From positions 1 to 64,000 of the forward strand of contig CBFDEC010000010.1 of the NCBI GenBank assembly GCA_965603725.1: a stretch of DNA of 64,000 bases, given 5' to 3'. Position numbers and translations under genes: made by a program. Positions 34,054 to 43,678 of the stretch are shown here, in pieces (position 1 is the stretch's first letter; every line of letters starts with the position of its first letter). Below the pieces are notes generated by a model that saw only the letters and a program-made list of their open reading frames with translations, had not been told where the DNA came from and searched no databases. Source of the DNA: JAGGSN01 sp965603725. Lineage in GTDB: Bacteria; Zixibacteria; MSB-5A5; UBA10806; 4484-95.

Positions 34054-34764
34054 ATGCAACAGGTTTTAAGTTCCCTTTTGGATTTGCAGGAAATCGATGA
34101 ACAACTGGGTGAACTCGATCGATCAAAGGTCTACTTGCCAGAGATAATTGAGAATATTAATGACGAAATGAGCAAGCTTGAAAAAGAACTCAACGAAAAC
34201 CAGGAAAAATATACAGAAGCTCAAATACAATTAAAACAATTCGAACTCGATATTGAAGCCGATAAAGAGTCTCTGGAAAAATATCAAAATCAGATGAAAG
34301 TAATTAAGACGAACAAGGAATACGATGCATTAATAACGGAAATTGACGGCAAAAAACAGAAAATCAGCGACAATGAAGATGAGATATTGAGGCTCATGGG
34401 AGTAATTGACGAAAGTTCTGAAAAAATAGAAGAGCTCAAGGTTAAGCTCGAGGAGGCAAGGAAAAATAATCAGACCCATCTTCAGAGCTTACGAGGTGAA
34501 TTGAACTCGCTTGAATCGAAAATAAAAGATAAAAAACAGCTCCGTCAGCAACTGGCCAAGTCTCTCGACAGAAAGGCGTTGACTGTCTACGAGCGAATTC
34601 GCAAAGGCAAGGGCGGTATGGCCGTAGTTCCCCTTCGCAAAAAGGCCTGTGGCGGATGTTTTAAGCAGATACCGCCGCAGATGGTGCAGCAAATTAGACG
34701 AGGAGACAGGATTTATACCTGCGACAGTTGCGGGCGGATATTAATCTGGGTCAATGAGGATTAA
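34054..34764 (+). CDS. Coiled-coil protein with C4 zinc ribbon (CdsZ/DUF164-like)
   Basis: 236 residues. Residues 10-175 are one long coiled coil, rich in E, K, Q and L. The C-terminal 45 residues are a C4 zinc ribbon: C-G-G-C near 199-202 and C-D-S-C near 223-226, with Q-I-P-P-Q between. This is the widespread 'zinc ribbon domain-containing protein' of bacteria, proposed to bind nucleic acid or ribosome-associated partners; no certain function is known. GAGGAAAG precedes the ATG. It is chromosomal housekeeping in style and unlike the AT-rich restriction genes after it. Confidence 0.82.
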   Translation: MQQVLSSLLDLQEIDEQLGELDRSKVYLPEIIENINDEMSKLEKELNENQEKYTEAQIQLKQFELDIEADKESLEKYQNQMKVIKTNKEYDALITEIDGKKQKISDNEDEILRLMGVIDESSEKIEELKVKLEEARKNNQTHLQSLRGELNSLESKIKDKKQLRQQLAKSLDRKALTVYERIRKGKGGMAVVPLRKKACGGCFKQIPPQMVQQIRRGDRIYTCDSCGRILIWVNED

Positions 34765-34818
34765 TTTTAAATATATTGAAATATATCAAAAGTATCATGT
34801 ATTTACAGAAAAGGTAAT

Positions 34819-35970
34819 ATGGCGATGAGCAAAAATATTAACTTATCTTATACCAACAAAAAAGATATAAAGGAGATCCTAAATGAATACACTGAAAAAA
34901 AACTAAAGCTTATTGAAACATTCGGACAAGAAAGATTAGATGGATGGAAAAACATTTTAATATACGGAAATAATATAGATGCTCTAAGATTATTATTACA
35001 AAATATCGAAATAAAAGAGAAAATATCATTAGTTTATATTGATCCCCCCTTCTCGACAAACGGGGACTTTAAAATTGGTACGGATAGAACATCTACAGTC
35101 AGTTATAGTAAAAAAGATAAGAATGCATATGAAGATAAATTGGTTGGGAGCGATTATATTGAATTTTTAAGAGAAAGATTGATTTTTATCAGGAAGATAT
35201 TATCGCTAACCGGTTCTATTTATGTCCATATAGATTGGAAAATGGGGCATTATGTAAAAGTATTAATGGATGAAATATTTGGCTTATCAAACTTCATAAA
35301 TGATATAACCCGAATCAAATGCAATCCTAAGAATTTTAGCAGGAAAGGATTTGGAAATATAAAGGATATTGTACTCTATTATTCAAAAACAGAAAATTAT
35401 ATTTTTAATGAAACTCGCGAGAGTTTTAGTGAAGAAGATATTAATAGGTTATATCCCAAAATAGATAAAGATGGGAAAAAATACGCAACAACACCATTAC
35501 ATGCGCCTGGAGAAACAGAAAATGGGTTAACTGGGCAGGAGTGGAAGGGTAAAAAACCGCCTAAAGGGCGACATTGGAGATATCGGCCAAAAGTATTAGA
35601 TGAATTGGATGGGCTGGGTTTAGTAGAATGGTCTTCTAAAGGGAATCCAAGGAAAAAAGTTTTTGCTGATGATGTAATAGACAAAGGAAAAAAACGACAA
35701 GATATTTGGTATTTTAAGGACCCGCAATATCCTAAATATCCTACTGAAAAAAACCTAAATATGATAAAAGTTATTGTAGAAACTTCATCAAATAAGGGGG
35801 ATATTGTATTGGATTGTTTTGCCGGGTCCGGTATAACTTTAATGGCCGCAGAACAACTGGGAAGAAAGTGGATTGGCATTGATAACTCAGAACATTCGGT
35901 TAAAGTAATTAAAGAAAGAATGAAAACTATTGAAAATTGCAATGCTTATAGTATTTTCAGAATCATATGA
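34819..35970 (+). CDS. DNA methyltransferase, beta-class (N6-A or N4-C)
   Basis: 383 residues. Motif IV D-P-P-F (75-78) comes first and motif I D-C-F-A-G-S-G (332-338) last, the permuted order of beta-class modification enzymes. The variable region between them carries the target recognition. Methylated base and target cannot be read directly. The restriction gene follows with an ATGA overlap, so this is the protecting half of a type II system. The gene is much more AT-rich than its neighbours, a sign of horizontal transfer. Confidence 0.88.
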   Translation: MAMSKNINLSYTNKKDIKEILNEYTEKKLKLIETFGQERLDGWKNILIYGNNIDALRLLLQNIEIKEKISLVYIDPPFSTNGDFKIGTDRTSTVSYSKKDKNAYEDKLVGSDYIEFLRERLIFIRKILSLTGSIYVHIDWKMGHYVKVLMDEIFGLSNFINDITRIKCNPKNFSRKGFGNIKDIVLYYSKTENYIFNETRESFSEEDINRLYPKIDKDGKKYATTPLHAPGETENGLTGQEWKGKKPPKGRHWRYRPKVLDELDGLGLVEWSSKGNPRKKVFADDVIDKGKKRQDIWYFKDPQYPKYPTEKNLNMIKVIVETSSNKGDIVLDCFAGSGITLMAAEQLGRKWIGIDNSEHSVKVIKERMKTIENCNAYSIFRII

Positions 35971-36818
35971 GGTATATGAATAAGATGAAAAGAATAATAA
36001 ACATAGAAAAGGAATTCGATAGGCTAAATCCGTGGGTTGCTAAAAGCCTAAATTTATTCAATAAGACACCATATTTGGATAATGTATCAGATATTTATCC
36101 ATTTGAAATTAGCAAGAAGAATGTTTTTGAAGATAGCATAAGAAGAAAAATAATAAGTGCCCATTCAAGACGTGATACTAATAAATTAATTGAATTATTA
36201 AAAGAGTTACCAAAATTTCCTTATGAGGAACCTATATGGTATATCTTAAAAAAGGTTAAAGGTTGTCTTGAAAAGAATCCGCTCCAGCTGTTAAGAATAG
36301 CTAATATATTATATGAAATGACTTCAGAAGAAACATTGATTCGGCTTGAATCAGCTCCTAAACTTAACACACAAACTGGTCCAATGTTTGGCAGATGGTT
36401 GAGAAACAATTTTGATTTCATCCCAAAGAATGATTTTCTTGCTTCGAACAAGGGTATCTATATTTTAGAATCTTCTGAGGAAGAATGTAAGATATTTGTT
36501 CGCGAAGAATTAGGTCAAGATTTACAGAAAAGACCTGATTTAGTTGCTAAAGTGAACAATCAATATATCATCGGTGAAGCAAAATGGATCGGACAACCCG
36601 GCGGAAATCAAGGTAAACAGGTCGAAGAAGTTATTGTATTTTGTTCAAACCAGAGAGCAAATGTGCGGCGTATAGGTATTGTTGATGGCTTTCCGTGGGC
36701 ATTGTATAACGAAGAAGGTAATTTAATAAGTAACAAGGAAACAGTCAGAGTACAAGAATCGCCTTATGATTTGTTGAGTGCGCTTTTATTGAAAGAATAT
36801 ATGGAGAGTTTTGTTTAA
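35967..36818 (+). CDS. Type II restriction endonuclease (PD-D/ExK fold)
   Basis: 283 residues, AT-rich, overlapping the methyltransferase stop by 4 nt. The catalytic core is visible: R-P-D-L-V-A-K, then I-I-G-E-A-K-W, giving D191 ... E204-x-K206. The N-terminal helical part has no known domain. Its position after a methylase makes a restriction role very likely; the recognition site is unknown. ATG 35967 is favoured by coupling, though in-frame ATG codons at residues 4 and 7 are possible. Confidence 0.75.
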   Translation: MRYMNKMKRIINIEKEFDRLNPWVAKSLNLFNKTPYLDNVSDIYPFEISKKNVFEDSIRRKIISAHSRRDTNKLIELLKELPKFPYEEPIWYILKKVKGCLEKNPLQLLRIANILYEMTSEETLIRLESAPKLNTQTGPMFGRWLRNNFDFIPKNDFLASNKGIYILESSEEECKIFVREELGQDLQKRPDLVAKVNNQYIIGEAKWIGQPGGNQGKQVEEVIVFCSNQRANVRRIGIVDGFPWALYNEEGNLISNKETVRVQESPYDLLSALLLKEYMESFV

Positions 36819-36880
36819 AAGGTATATTAAGGCAGCAGTTATTATTTTTATAATAAGTAATAATAAAGGAAATTTTTATT

Positions 36881-36905
36881 AACCGGCATTATGCCGGTTT
36901 TTTTT
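36881..36905 (+). terminator. Intrinsic terminator before guaB
   Basis: AACCGGC (36881-36887) pairs with GCCGGTT (36893-36899) in a T-tract of eight. It probably ends the restriction operon, but it lies 26 bases before the guaB ATG and may also reduce guaB transcription. Confidence 0.8.
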
Positions 36906-36930
36906 AAACCTGAAGAAAGGAAGGTTAGAA

Positions 36931-38388
36931 ATGATTAATAATTTTGATCAGGCTTTAACATTCGATGATGTCTTATTAGCGCCTGCATACTCCGATATAC
37001 TGCCGGGACAGGTGGAGTTGACAACACCGCTGGCAGGCGATATCTTTCTTAATATACCGCTGATATCTGCGGCGATGGATACTGTCACCGAGGCCAATCT
37101 GGCAATTGCCCTCGCCCGTGAGGGAGGCATCGGAATTATCCATAAGAATATGTCTATCGAAAAACAGGCCGAGGAAGTCGACAAGGTAAAGCGTTCGGAA
37201 TCGGGGATGATTATCGATCCGATTACTCTTCACCCCGAAGCGTCAATAGGCGAAGCGGTAGCTTTGATGGAAAAATTTTCGATTTCAGGAATCCCCATAA
37301 CAAAAGCCGGCAAGCTGGTTGGAATCCTTACCAATCGCGACTTGCGGTTTCACCCCGACCCCAGTTTAACTGTTGCAGATGTAATGACTACAATGAACCT
37401 GATAACTGTACCCGAGGGGACTAATCTTGAACAGGCTAAAAACCTCCTGCATAAGCACCGTATCGAAAAATTGCCGGTAGTCGATCCGGATGGCATGCTT
37501 AAGGGGATGATCACTATCAAAGATATCATGAAAAAGATAATGCATCCAAACGCCAGTAAGGACAATCGCGGCCGTTTGAGAGTTGGCGCCGCCGTGGGAG
37601 CGTCAGCGGATTCAGCAGAAAGGGCGACCAATATTGCGGATGCCGGAGTCGATATTATAGTTGTTGATTCTTCTCACGGTCATTCAAGAGGTATCTTGGA
37701 AACAGTCAAAGCCCTGAAAATCAAACATCCTGATCTGCCGATCATTGCTGGCAATGTCGCTATGGCGGAAGGAGCAGAGAGCATAATCAAAGCTGGGGCG
37801 GATGCCGTCAAAGTAGGGATCGGTCCGGGCTCAATCTGTACTACAAGGGTCGTTACCGGCGCCGGTATGCCGCAGATTACGGCTATTGTCGAGTGTGCAA
37901 AGACAGCTTCCAAATACAATATTCCCATTATAGCTGATGGCGGCATAACCTACTCGGGCGATATCACCAAGGCGCTGGCCGCAGGCGCCAGCACAGTGAT
38001 GATTGGTTCGCTCTTTGCCGGAACCGAGGAAGCCCCCGGCGAAACAATCCTGTATGAGGGACGCACATACAAAGTCTACCGTGGCATGGGGTCGGTTGAA
38101 GCTATGAAATCCGGATCCGCCGACAGGTACTTCCAGGACGAGGAAAGCTCTAAGATGGTTCCCGAGGGTGTAGTAGGGCGCGTGCCCAATAAAGGACCGC
38201 TGGCTGATTCGGTATTCCAGCTTATTGGTGGTATAAAAGCGGGAATGGGTATTTGCGGCTCTAAAGATATCAAAACACTGCAGCAAAAAGCCAGGTTCAT
38301 TCGAGTGACACCGGCCGGTGTGCGTGAAGGACACCCTCATGATATCACAATCACCAAGGAGGCGCCTAATTACCGGGTTTCGGTGTAA
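36931..38388 (+). CDS. guaB: Inosine-5'-monophosphate dehydrogenase
   Basis: 485 residues, full length. It oxidises IMP to XMP with NAD+, the committed step to GMP, in the cytosol. Two CBS domains lie at about 95-205, and the barrel carries the catalytic Cys303 in G-I-G-P-G-S-I-C-T-T. V-D-S-S-H-G-H and A-D-G-G-I are the IMP and phosphate loops, and R-Y-F-Q-D and E-G-V the flap. AAGGAAGG precedes the ATG. No guaA is adjacent. Confidence 0.97.
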   Translation: MINNFDQALTFDDVLLAPAYSDILPGQVELTTPLAGDIFLNIPLISAAMDTVTEANLAIALAREGGIGIIHKNMSIEKQAEEVDKVKRSESGMIIDPITLHPEASIGEAVALMEKFSISGIPITKAGKLVGILTNRDLRFHPDPSLTVADVMTTMNLITVPEGTNLEQAKNLLHKHRIEKLPVVDPDGMLKGMITIKDIMKKIMHPNASKDNRGRLRVGAAVGASADSAERATNIADAGVDIIVVDSSHGHSRGILETVKALKIKHPDLPIIAGNVAMAEGAESIIKAGADAVKVGIGPGSICTTRVVTGAGMPQITAIVECAKTASKYNIPIIADGGITYSGDITKALAAGASTVMIGSLFAGTEEAPGETILYEGRTYKVYRGMGSVEAMKSGSADRYFQDEESSKMVPEGVVGRVPNKGPLADSVFQLIGGIKAGMGICGSKDIKTLQQKARFIRVTPAGVREGHPHDITITKEAPNYRVSV

Positions 38389-38529
38389 GGTACGGTTTGT
38401 CGGGATTACAGAAGTCTTGAATTATTAGATATACCTGCAAAAGGGCTTGCCAAATACGGAAAACGTCTCCTAAGTTATAACTCGAATAGTCTTTAATGCT
38501 TTGAAAACCTGTAATGGGAAATTAAAATC

Positions 38530-39012
38530 ATGATAAAACTTCCGCCAAACGTGCAGATTGAAGAAACGCCTCTTGAGATAAGATATAGCGGAGCGCTTCG
38601 CGGCCTTTTAACCCGGATTAGGGGGCTGTACGAGGCGATTTATGCTCGCTATGGTGAAGATGGCCTGGAGCTCATCCGGGAAGTCAGCAGCCATTATGGC
38701 AGTGACGTTGCCCGGAGAGCTTTAAAGGGTGATGATTGCTGGGACATTAAGAAGGTTGGATTGTATTTGATCAAAGTGTTCAATAATATGCGCTCGGAGG
38801 GTGAAGTGACAGAGTTTACCAAAAACCGTGTCGCGATTCTGGTGCCAACATGCCCCTATCCGTTTAAAGATACAAAGATCTGTACCGCTCATACTTCAAT
38901 GGAACGCGCATTGGTCAATACATTGAATCCCGAACTGGATTACTGCATCGAAAAATCAATTCCAGCCGGTGACTCATATTGTCTGCATGTTCTTATTAAA
39001 AAGAATAATTAA
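38530..39012 (+). CDS. Cys-rich protein resembling L-2-amino-thiazoline-4-carboxylate hydrolase family
   Basis: 160 residues without signal or membrane segments. A helical N-terminal half is followed by a C-terminal alpha/beta part with C-P-Y, C-T-A-H, Y-C-I-E-K and G-D-S-Y-C-L-H-V-L, the conserved Cys/His spacing of the ATC-hydrolase/V4R-like family. A metal or small-molecule binding role is likely. The assignment rests on motif shape only. Confidence 0.5.
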   Translation: MIKLPPNVQIEETPLEIRYSGALRGLLTRIRGLYEAIYARYGEDGLELIREVSSHYGSDVARRALKGDDCWDIKKVGLYLIKVFNNMRSEGEVTEFTKNRVAILVPTCPYPFKDTKICTAHTSMERALVNTLNPELDYCIEKSIPAGDSYCLHVLIKKNN

Positions 39013-39107
39013 CAGCTATCGACAGAATGAATGCTCCATGTTTAATTGCAAATTGTCAGATTAACTATTCTTAAGAACAATTATAAATATTACAGGAGCA
39101 GGTAGTA

Positions 39108-40037
39108 ATGGATATAGTCCCGTATCGCGATCTTAAAATCAAGGAAAATGTTTTTATCCTCTGGTTAAAATCTTTTGGCTGGCCAGGCAGCGCCGGTTGG
39201 CTGGCAAATTTCAAGAAATATGAAACCCGTATTGGCAATGGACCGGTCGGCATGTGTGGATTGATAGATGGTAAAATTGTCGGTTTTGTCGGTATTATGG
39301 TTATTCCGACACGTACCCGACATGGCGAGATTGAAAATGTCGGCGGTATTTACGCGGTAGCGGTCAGACCGTCATACATGCGCCAGGGCATCGGACGCAA
39401 ACTGCTTGATGCAAGCGAAAACTATATGCGTCAGCAGGGGATGAAACTCTCGTTTTTAACAACATCACGCTCAATTGTCGCCTTCCAATGGTACTGCGAT
39501 GTCGGTTATGAAGTGGTCGAAACAGTCGACAACTACCCTTATATGTATAAGGTCTTTGACCCGCCCCGATCAGTCAGCAGGAAAAAAAGTGCCGATAAAA
39601 AGAACAAACTCAATATGAAAGAGGTGCAGAAATTGTTTGACTGGTACAGCGACAAACATTGTGGTTTTGTGATTCGAAATTTAAGGGAGCTAAAGTCCCG
39701 CGAAATGACTGATGTATTCTCAAAGAAGCTCTCAATCATGGTTGATGGCGGTTACGCATTGCTTAAAGGCGACTGTGATTCTGTTCAATATAAAGAGATT
39801 CTTGCTCGTAATCAGAAAACTTATCGGGAATTGATCAAATTAGCGGAAGCAAAAGCAAAGTATGCCGCTGTTGCGATTTGTCCATTCGATTCAAAAGCAC
39901 AAAAGGCTTTCCAGAAAGCTCGATATCAGACTGATTATGGAAATTATGGGGTATTGATGCACAAGCAATTGACTGGAGTAACATTTTCTGATTTTTACGA
40001 TGACAGCTTTATGTTCAGCGAGTTAGATTCGTTTTAA
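39108..40037 (+). CDS. GNAT-family N-acetyltransferase
   Basis: 309 residues. The N-terminal GNAT domain (about 40-150) holds motif A: V-A-V-R-P-S-Y-M-R-Q-G-I-G-R-K-L-L, the acetyl-CoA pyrophosphate loop. The C-terminal half (about 165-309) looks like a second, degenerate acyltransferase domain, as in the Eis-type fusions. The substrate is unknown. An ACAGGAGCAGG site precedes the ATG, with a further hairpin region after the stop. Confidence 0.8.
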   Translation: MDIVPYRDLKIKENVFILWLKSFGWPGSAGWLANFKKYETRIGNGPVGMCGLIDGKIVGFVGIMVIPTRTRHGEIENVGGIYAVAVRPSYMRQGIGRKLLDASENYMRQQGMKLSFLTTSRSIVAFQWYCDVGYEVVETVDNYPYMYKVFDPPRSVSRKKSADKKNKLNMKEVQKLFDWYSDKHCGFVIRNLRELKSREMTDVFSKKLSIMVDGGYALLKGDCDSVQYKEILARNQKTYRELIKLAEAKAKYAAVAICPFDSKAQKAFQKARYQTDYGNYGVLMHKQLTGVTFSDFYDDSFMFSELDSF

Positions 40038-40112
40038 CTAATGCTTCTTCAATTAATGTAGTATTCATTCTACAATTTTAATAAATTACTTTATAAATTA
40101 TGAAAAGCCAGC

Positions 40113-40166
40113 TTTAATAGGCAGGACTTTCCAGTCCTGCTGCGAGACTGGAAAGTCTCGCCTATT
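40113..40166. repeat. Family C twin hairpin
   Basis: GCAGGACT/AGTCCTGC (40121-40140) is followed by GAGACT/AGTCTC, with outer TAATAGGC pairing with GCCTATTA. It resembles 7078, 18671 and 27399. The gap 40038-40481 holds otherwise only the terminator at 40361. Confidence 0.65.
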
Positions 40167-40360
40167 ATTAATAATTTATACAACCTTTGTTGAAACAGCG
40201 CTAACTCTAATTTATCTCCCAACAAACTAATTCTCTTGGATTCAATCAGAATAATTTTCAAAAGAATAACTTTAAAGAAGCCTTTAATCTTCATATAAAC
40301 CCAGATTTTGCGTTTGAATTATAAAATATGTATTCTAACCTATGATGTATAAACGCGTAG

Positions 40361-40384
40361 GGGCGAATTGCATTCGCCCTTTTT
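40361..40384 (+). terminator. Hairpin terminator GGGCGAAT/ATTCGCCC
   Basis: An 8-bp stem, 3-nt loop and five T end the plus-strand (GNAT) transcript; the stop is 324 bases upstream. The TAGGGGCGAATTGCATTCGC word resembles the other dispersed hairpins. Confidence 0.6.
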
Positions 40385-40481
40385 CTTATTTTAACAACTC
40401 ATGTAAGCACCAACCGTGCGATTAACGGTCTGACAAATCCCCGGAATTTTCACAAAACGAAATTTTATTAACTAACATCGC

Positions 40482-41945
40482 CTACAACAGGTCTATACAG
40501 TCTTTTAACTTGTCCGAGCGGGTGCGGTGACGCAGTTTTTTTAACGCCTTAGCCTCGATCTGGCGGATTCTCTCCCTGGTCAGATTGAAAATCAGACCAA
40601 CTTCCTCAAGTGTGCGGGGCATGCCGTCATTCATCCCGAAACGTAGTTTTATTATCTCCTCTTCGCGTTTGGTCAGGCTGTGAAGTATCTTATCAATTTG
40701 GTCCTGAAGATAAACAAACGAGGCTTTTCCGGAAGTGGTTGAAAATTGTGGGTCAGCAATAAGATTAGATATCTGGTTCTCTTCATCATCACCCAGGGGT
40801 TTCGAAAGCGAAACAGTCTGGGGAATCATCTGCATGATATCCTCAACCTTATCCTCCGGGAAACCCGATATTTTAGATATCTCTTTGACATCGGGTTTTC
40901 GGCCCAGTCTCTGAAAGAGGTTTTGTGAAACTTTCGCTACCCGGCCATACTGGCTGTTTAGGTACATTGGAGTGCGGATAGTTTTAGCCTGTTCCGCTAA
41001 CGACCGGGTGATGGCCTGACGAATCCACCATGAGGCGTAAGTACCGAATTTGAACCCTTTAGTGTAATCGAACTTATCAACAGCCTTGACCAGGCCTGAA
41101 TTGCCCTCCTGAACCAAATCCATAAATTCCATCCCGCGGCCGATATATTTTCGAGCGATTGAGATTACCAGGCGCATATTGGCTTCAATCATTATTCTTT
41201 TTGTTCGTTCCAGTTCCCTCTCCAGGAAACGGAGGCGTTTTTTAACCCGGTCGAGCTCATCTATAGGCAACTCCTCGGCAAACAGGTATGTAGACGGGGC
41301 AACGTCTTTGAGCTCCGGCAAGCTGTTTTGTGGACGATGAAATTTTCTTCCGCCTGACGTCCTTTTTTTGAAAATACCCATCAGCTCATCTAAAAATTCC
41401 AGATTAAAATTGAATCTCTCAATTTCAGCCATCAGCTTTTTGCGAAGCTCGCATCGACTGAGAAGTTGACCTTTCAGTTTGTTTGAATAATAATCGCCAA
41501 GGGGATTGTCAGACTCCCGAACAATTTTATTAATTTTTTTTAAGCGACTTAGCGCTTTAGACTTTTCCCGTTTAATATTTTCAGGGGCAAACCAGCGGCA
41601 GGTTTCAGGCGAGACTATATCTTCAAGCCGTATTTCCTTATTGATAAGTTTATTCTGGCATTCAATTAATTTTTCTAAAACCGCCAGTGAGGAGAAGATT
41701 ATCTCCTTGATGTTTTTCTTATTCTTTTCGATCCGCCGTGCAACGGAAACTTCCTGTTCCCTGGATAATATCTTGAATCGGCCAAGATCTTTAAAATATA
41801 CCCAGGTAGTATCTCCTCCAGCCTCAGAAACTTCCAGATCACGATGTATCTGGACTTCCTCCATGTTGGAATAGCGGACTTCATCGACATCGTCGACAAA
41901 ATCATCAGTTAAATCGTGCAAACCAGTAAATTTTCCCTCCGGCAT
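40482..41945 (-). CDS. rpoD: Primary RNA polymerase sigma factor
   Basis: 487 residues. Region 1.1 is absent or very short, and a 1.2-2 helix is followed by region 2.4 (G-T-Y-A-S-W-W-I-R-Q-A-I-T-R), region 3, and region 4.2 (E-E-V-G-L-I-F-N-L-T-R-E-R-I-R-Q-I-E-A-K-A-L-K-K-L). It directs core polymerase to the TTGACA/TATAAT promoters found throughout the window. Last gene of the minus-strand macromolecular-synthesis operon; its ATG follows directly on the dnaG stop. Confidence 0.97.
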   Translation of the reverse strand: MPEGKFTGLHDLTDDFVDDVDEVRYSNMEEVQIHRDLEVSEAGGDTTWVYFKDLGRFKILSREQEVSVARRIEKNKKNIKEIIFSSLAVLEKLIECQNKLINKEIRLEDIVSPETCRWFAPENIKREKSKALSRLKKINKIVRESDNPLGDYYSNKLKGQLLSRCELRKKLMAEIERFNFNLEFLDELMGIFKKRTSGGRKFHRPQNSLPELKDVAPSTYLFAEELPIDELDRVKKRLRFLERELERTKRIMIEANMRLVISIARKYIGRGMEFMDLVQEGNSGLVKAVDKFDYTKGFKFGTYASWWIRQAITRSLAEQAKTIRTPMYLNSQYGRVAKVSQNLFQRLGRKPDVKEISKISGFPEDKVEDIMQMIPQTVSLSKPLGDDEENQISNLIADPQFSTTSGKASFVYLQDQIDKILHSLTKREEEIIKLRFGMNDGMPRTLEEVGLIFNLTRERIRQIEAKALKKLRHRTRSDKLKDCIDLL

Positions 41946-43676
41946 TTATACCACCTTTCGGTTTGCTTCATTTTGAAGGTCTCGATATTCGCGGTAAAGA
42001 CCTTCTGTTTTTTGAGCTTCCCCATCTTTTTCTGCTTTGGCAATTTCGGCTCTGATTGAAGCCAATCGATCCGAGAGCTGAAATTTTTTAAACTTATTAA
42101 TATAATCAGAAAAAAGGACTTCCGGCGGCGCGCCTGTTATTTCATCTACAACTATTTCGGTCAATCTTCGCCGTGCGCCGTTCTCAGGAAATTGTTCGAG
42201 GAAATCGCCAACCGAAAAATTTTCAGTTTCAACAAATTTCAGTTTCTCATAAATCTCCCTGTTTAAAGGTTCGCCAAAATTTTCAGCTTTTATAACTTTC
42301 AAACTCTCATTAATGAACTCGGGATGAGAAATTAACAGCCCTAGAAATGTCATCTCGAACCTGTTTCGCCCCTTCAGTCCTGAAGTTGTTTCACGTTTGC
42401 TTTTCTTGCTTCGTTTCTGAAACTTCGATATCGCAGTTAATGGAAGGTCAAATGTTTCGATTGTTTTACGAACGAAGAGATCATGCTTCAAATCATCTTC
42501 AATGCCGTCAGCGGTATCAACAAGGGAGTTGATGATATTTTCCTGACGGGATAACGGCAGCCGGACGAATCTATCAGGTAAAGAATCCCGAACGAATTCA
42601 AGATATTCCGGGGCTGTATCAATAAGCCTGGTAAGTTCATCATAGCCGTTACTCTTTATAAAGCTGTCAGGGTCAGAGCCCTCCGGCAACCGGGCAATCA
42701 ACGGTTCTAGATTGAAATTGTATAATACATCAACCGCTCTGAACGTTGCTTTCATGCCCGCCGAATCAGCATCATACAAAAGCACAACTTCATTGCCAAA
42801 CCGGGCCAACAGGCTCGCCTGGTTGGCGGTAAAACCGGTCCCGGATACGGCCACGATGTTTCTAATGCCGGCCTGGAAAAGCGCGATATAATCGAAGTAC
42901 CCTTCTGTAACAACAGCTTTGCCCGCCCGGCGGATATAATTTTTCGACCAGTTTAAACCGTACAGTACAGAGCCTTTATGATAAATCTGTGTTTCCGGTG
43001 AATTGAGATATTTGGGACCTTCATCGTCGCTTAAGACCCGACCGCCAAAACCGATTGGCCGACTGGAAATGCTGCATATCGGAAACATCAGGCGATTACG
43101 GAACTTATCATAGTAATCCGCTCGCTTATCGCTTTTCACCAACAATCCAGCTTTCTCAAAAATCTCCGGTGATAATTTATCTTCATTAAGAGCCTGAAAA
43201 AGATTATCCCAACCGGGCGGGGCATAGCCAAGACACAGCTCTTTAATTGTCTCGTCGTTTATATTTCGGGATTTCAAATATTCATACGCTTTTGAATTTT
43301 TTAGATTTTTAATATAAAAGCTCAGGGCATATTCGATCGCCTGATAGAGCTTCCCGGTAAATGAATCGGTTGAACCCTTTTCAGGAATCCTGATTCCTGT
43401 ACGTTTGGCTAAAAACCTTAAGGCTTCGGGGTATTCAAGGTTCTCATGACGCATGACAAAATTCACCGCGTTGCCGGAGGCTCCACAGCCAAAGCAGTAG
43501 TAGAAATCTTTTGCCGGAACAACTGTGAAAGATGGCGTTTTCTCCCTGTGAAAAGGGCACAGACCGATGTAATCTTTGCCGGCTTTTTTCAGCGTGACAT
43601 ATTCCATGATCAGATCCAGGATATCGGTATCCGTCTTGATCTTTTCCACAATATCTTCAGGAATGAATCCAGCCAT
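41946..43676 (-). CDS. dnaG: DNA primase
   Basis: 576 residues. The N-terminal zinc finger has C40, H43, C61 and C64 (C-P-F-H ... C-F-G-C). A TOPRIM core follows with V-T-E-G-Y-F-D and Y-D-A-D-S-A-G-M-K-A, then a DnaB-binding C-terminal domain. It makes RNA primers for lagging-strand synthesis with DnaB helicase. It lies between mutS2 (2-nt gap) and rpoD. Confidence 0.97.
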   Translation of the reverse strand: MAGFIPEDIVEKIKTDTDILDLIMEYVTLKKAGKDYIGLCPFHREKTPSFTVVPAKDFYYCFGCGASGNAVNFVMRHENLEYPEALRFLAKRTGIRIPEKGSTDSFTGKLYQAIEYALSFYIKNLKNSKAYEYLKSRNINDETIKELCLGYAPPGWDNLFQALNEDKLSPEIFEKAGLLVKSDKRADYYDKFRNRLMFPICSISSRPIGFGGRVLSDDEGPKYLNSPETQIYHKGSVLYGLNWSKNYIRRAGKAVVTEGYFDYIALFQAGIRNIVAVSGTGFTANQASLLARFGNEVVLLYDADSAGMKATFRAVDVLYNFNLEPLIARLPEGSDPDSFIKSNGYDELTRLIDTAPEYLEFVRDSLPDRFVRLPLSRQENIINSLVDTADGIEDDLKHDLFVRKTIETFDLPLTAISKFQKRSKKSKRETTSGLKGRNRFEMTFLGLLISHPEFINESLKVIKAENFGEPLNREIYEKLKFVETENFSVGDFLEQFPENGARRRLTEIVVDEITGAPPEVLFSDYINKFKKFQLSDRLASIRAEIAKAEKDGEAQKTEGLYREYRDLQNEANRKVV

Positions 43677-43678
43677 AA

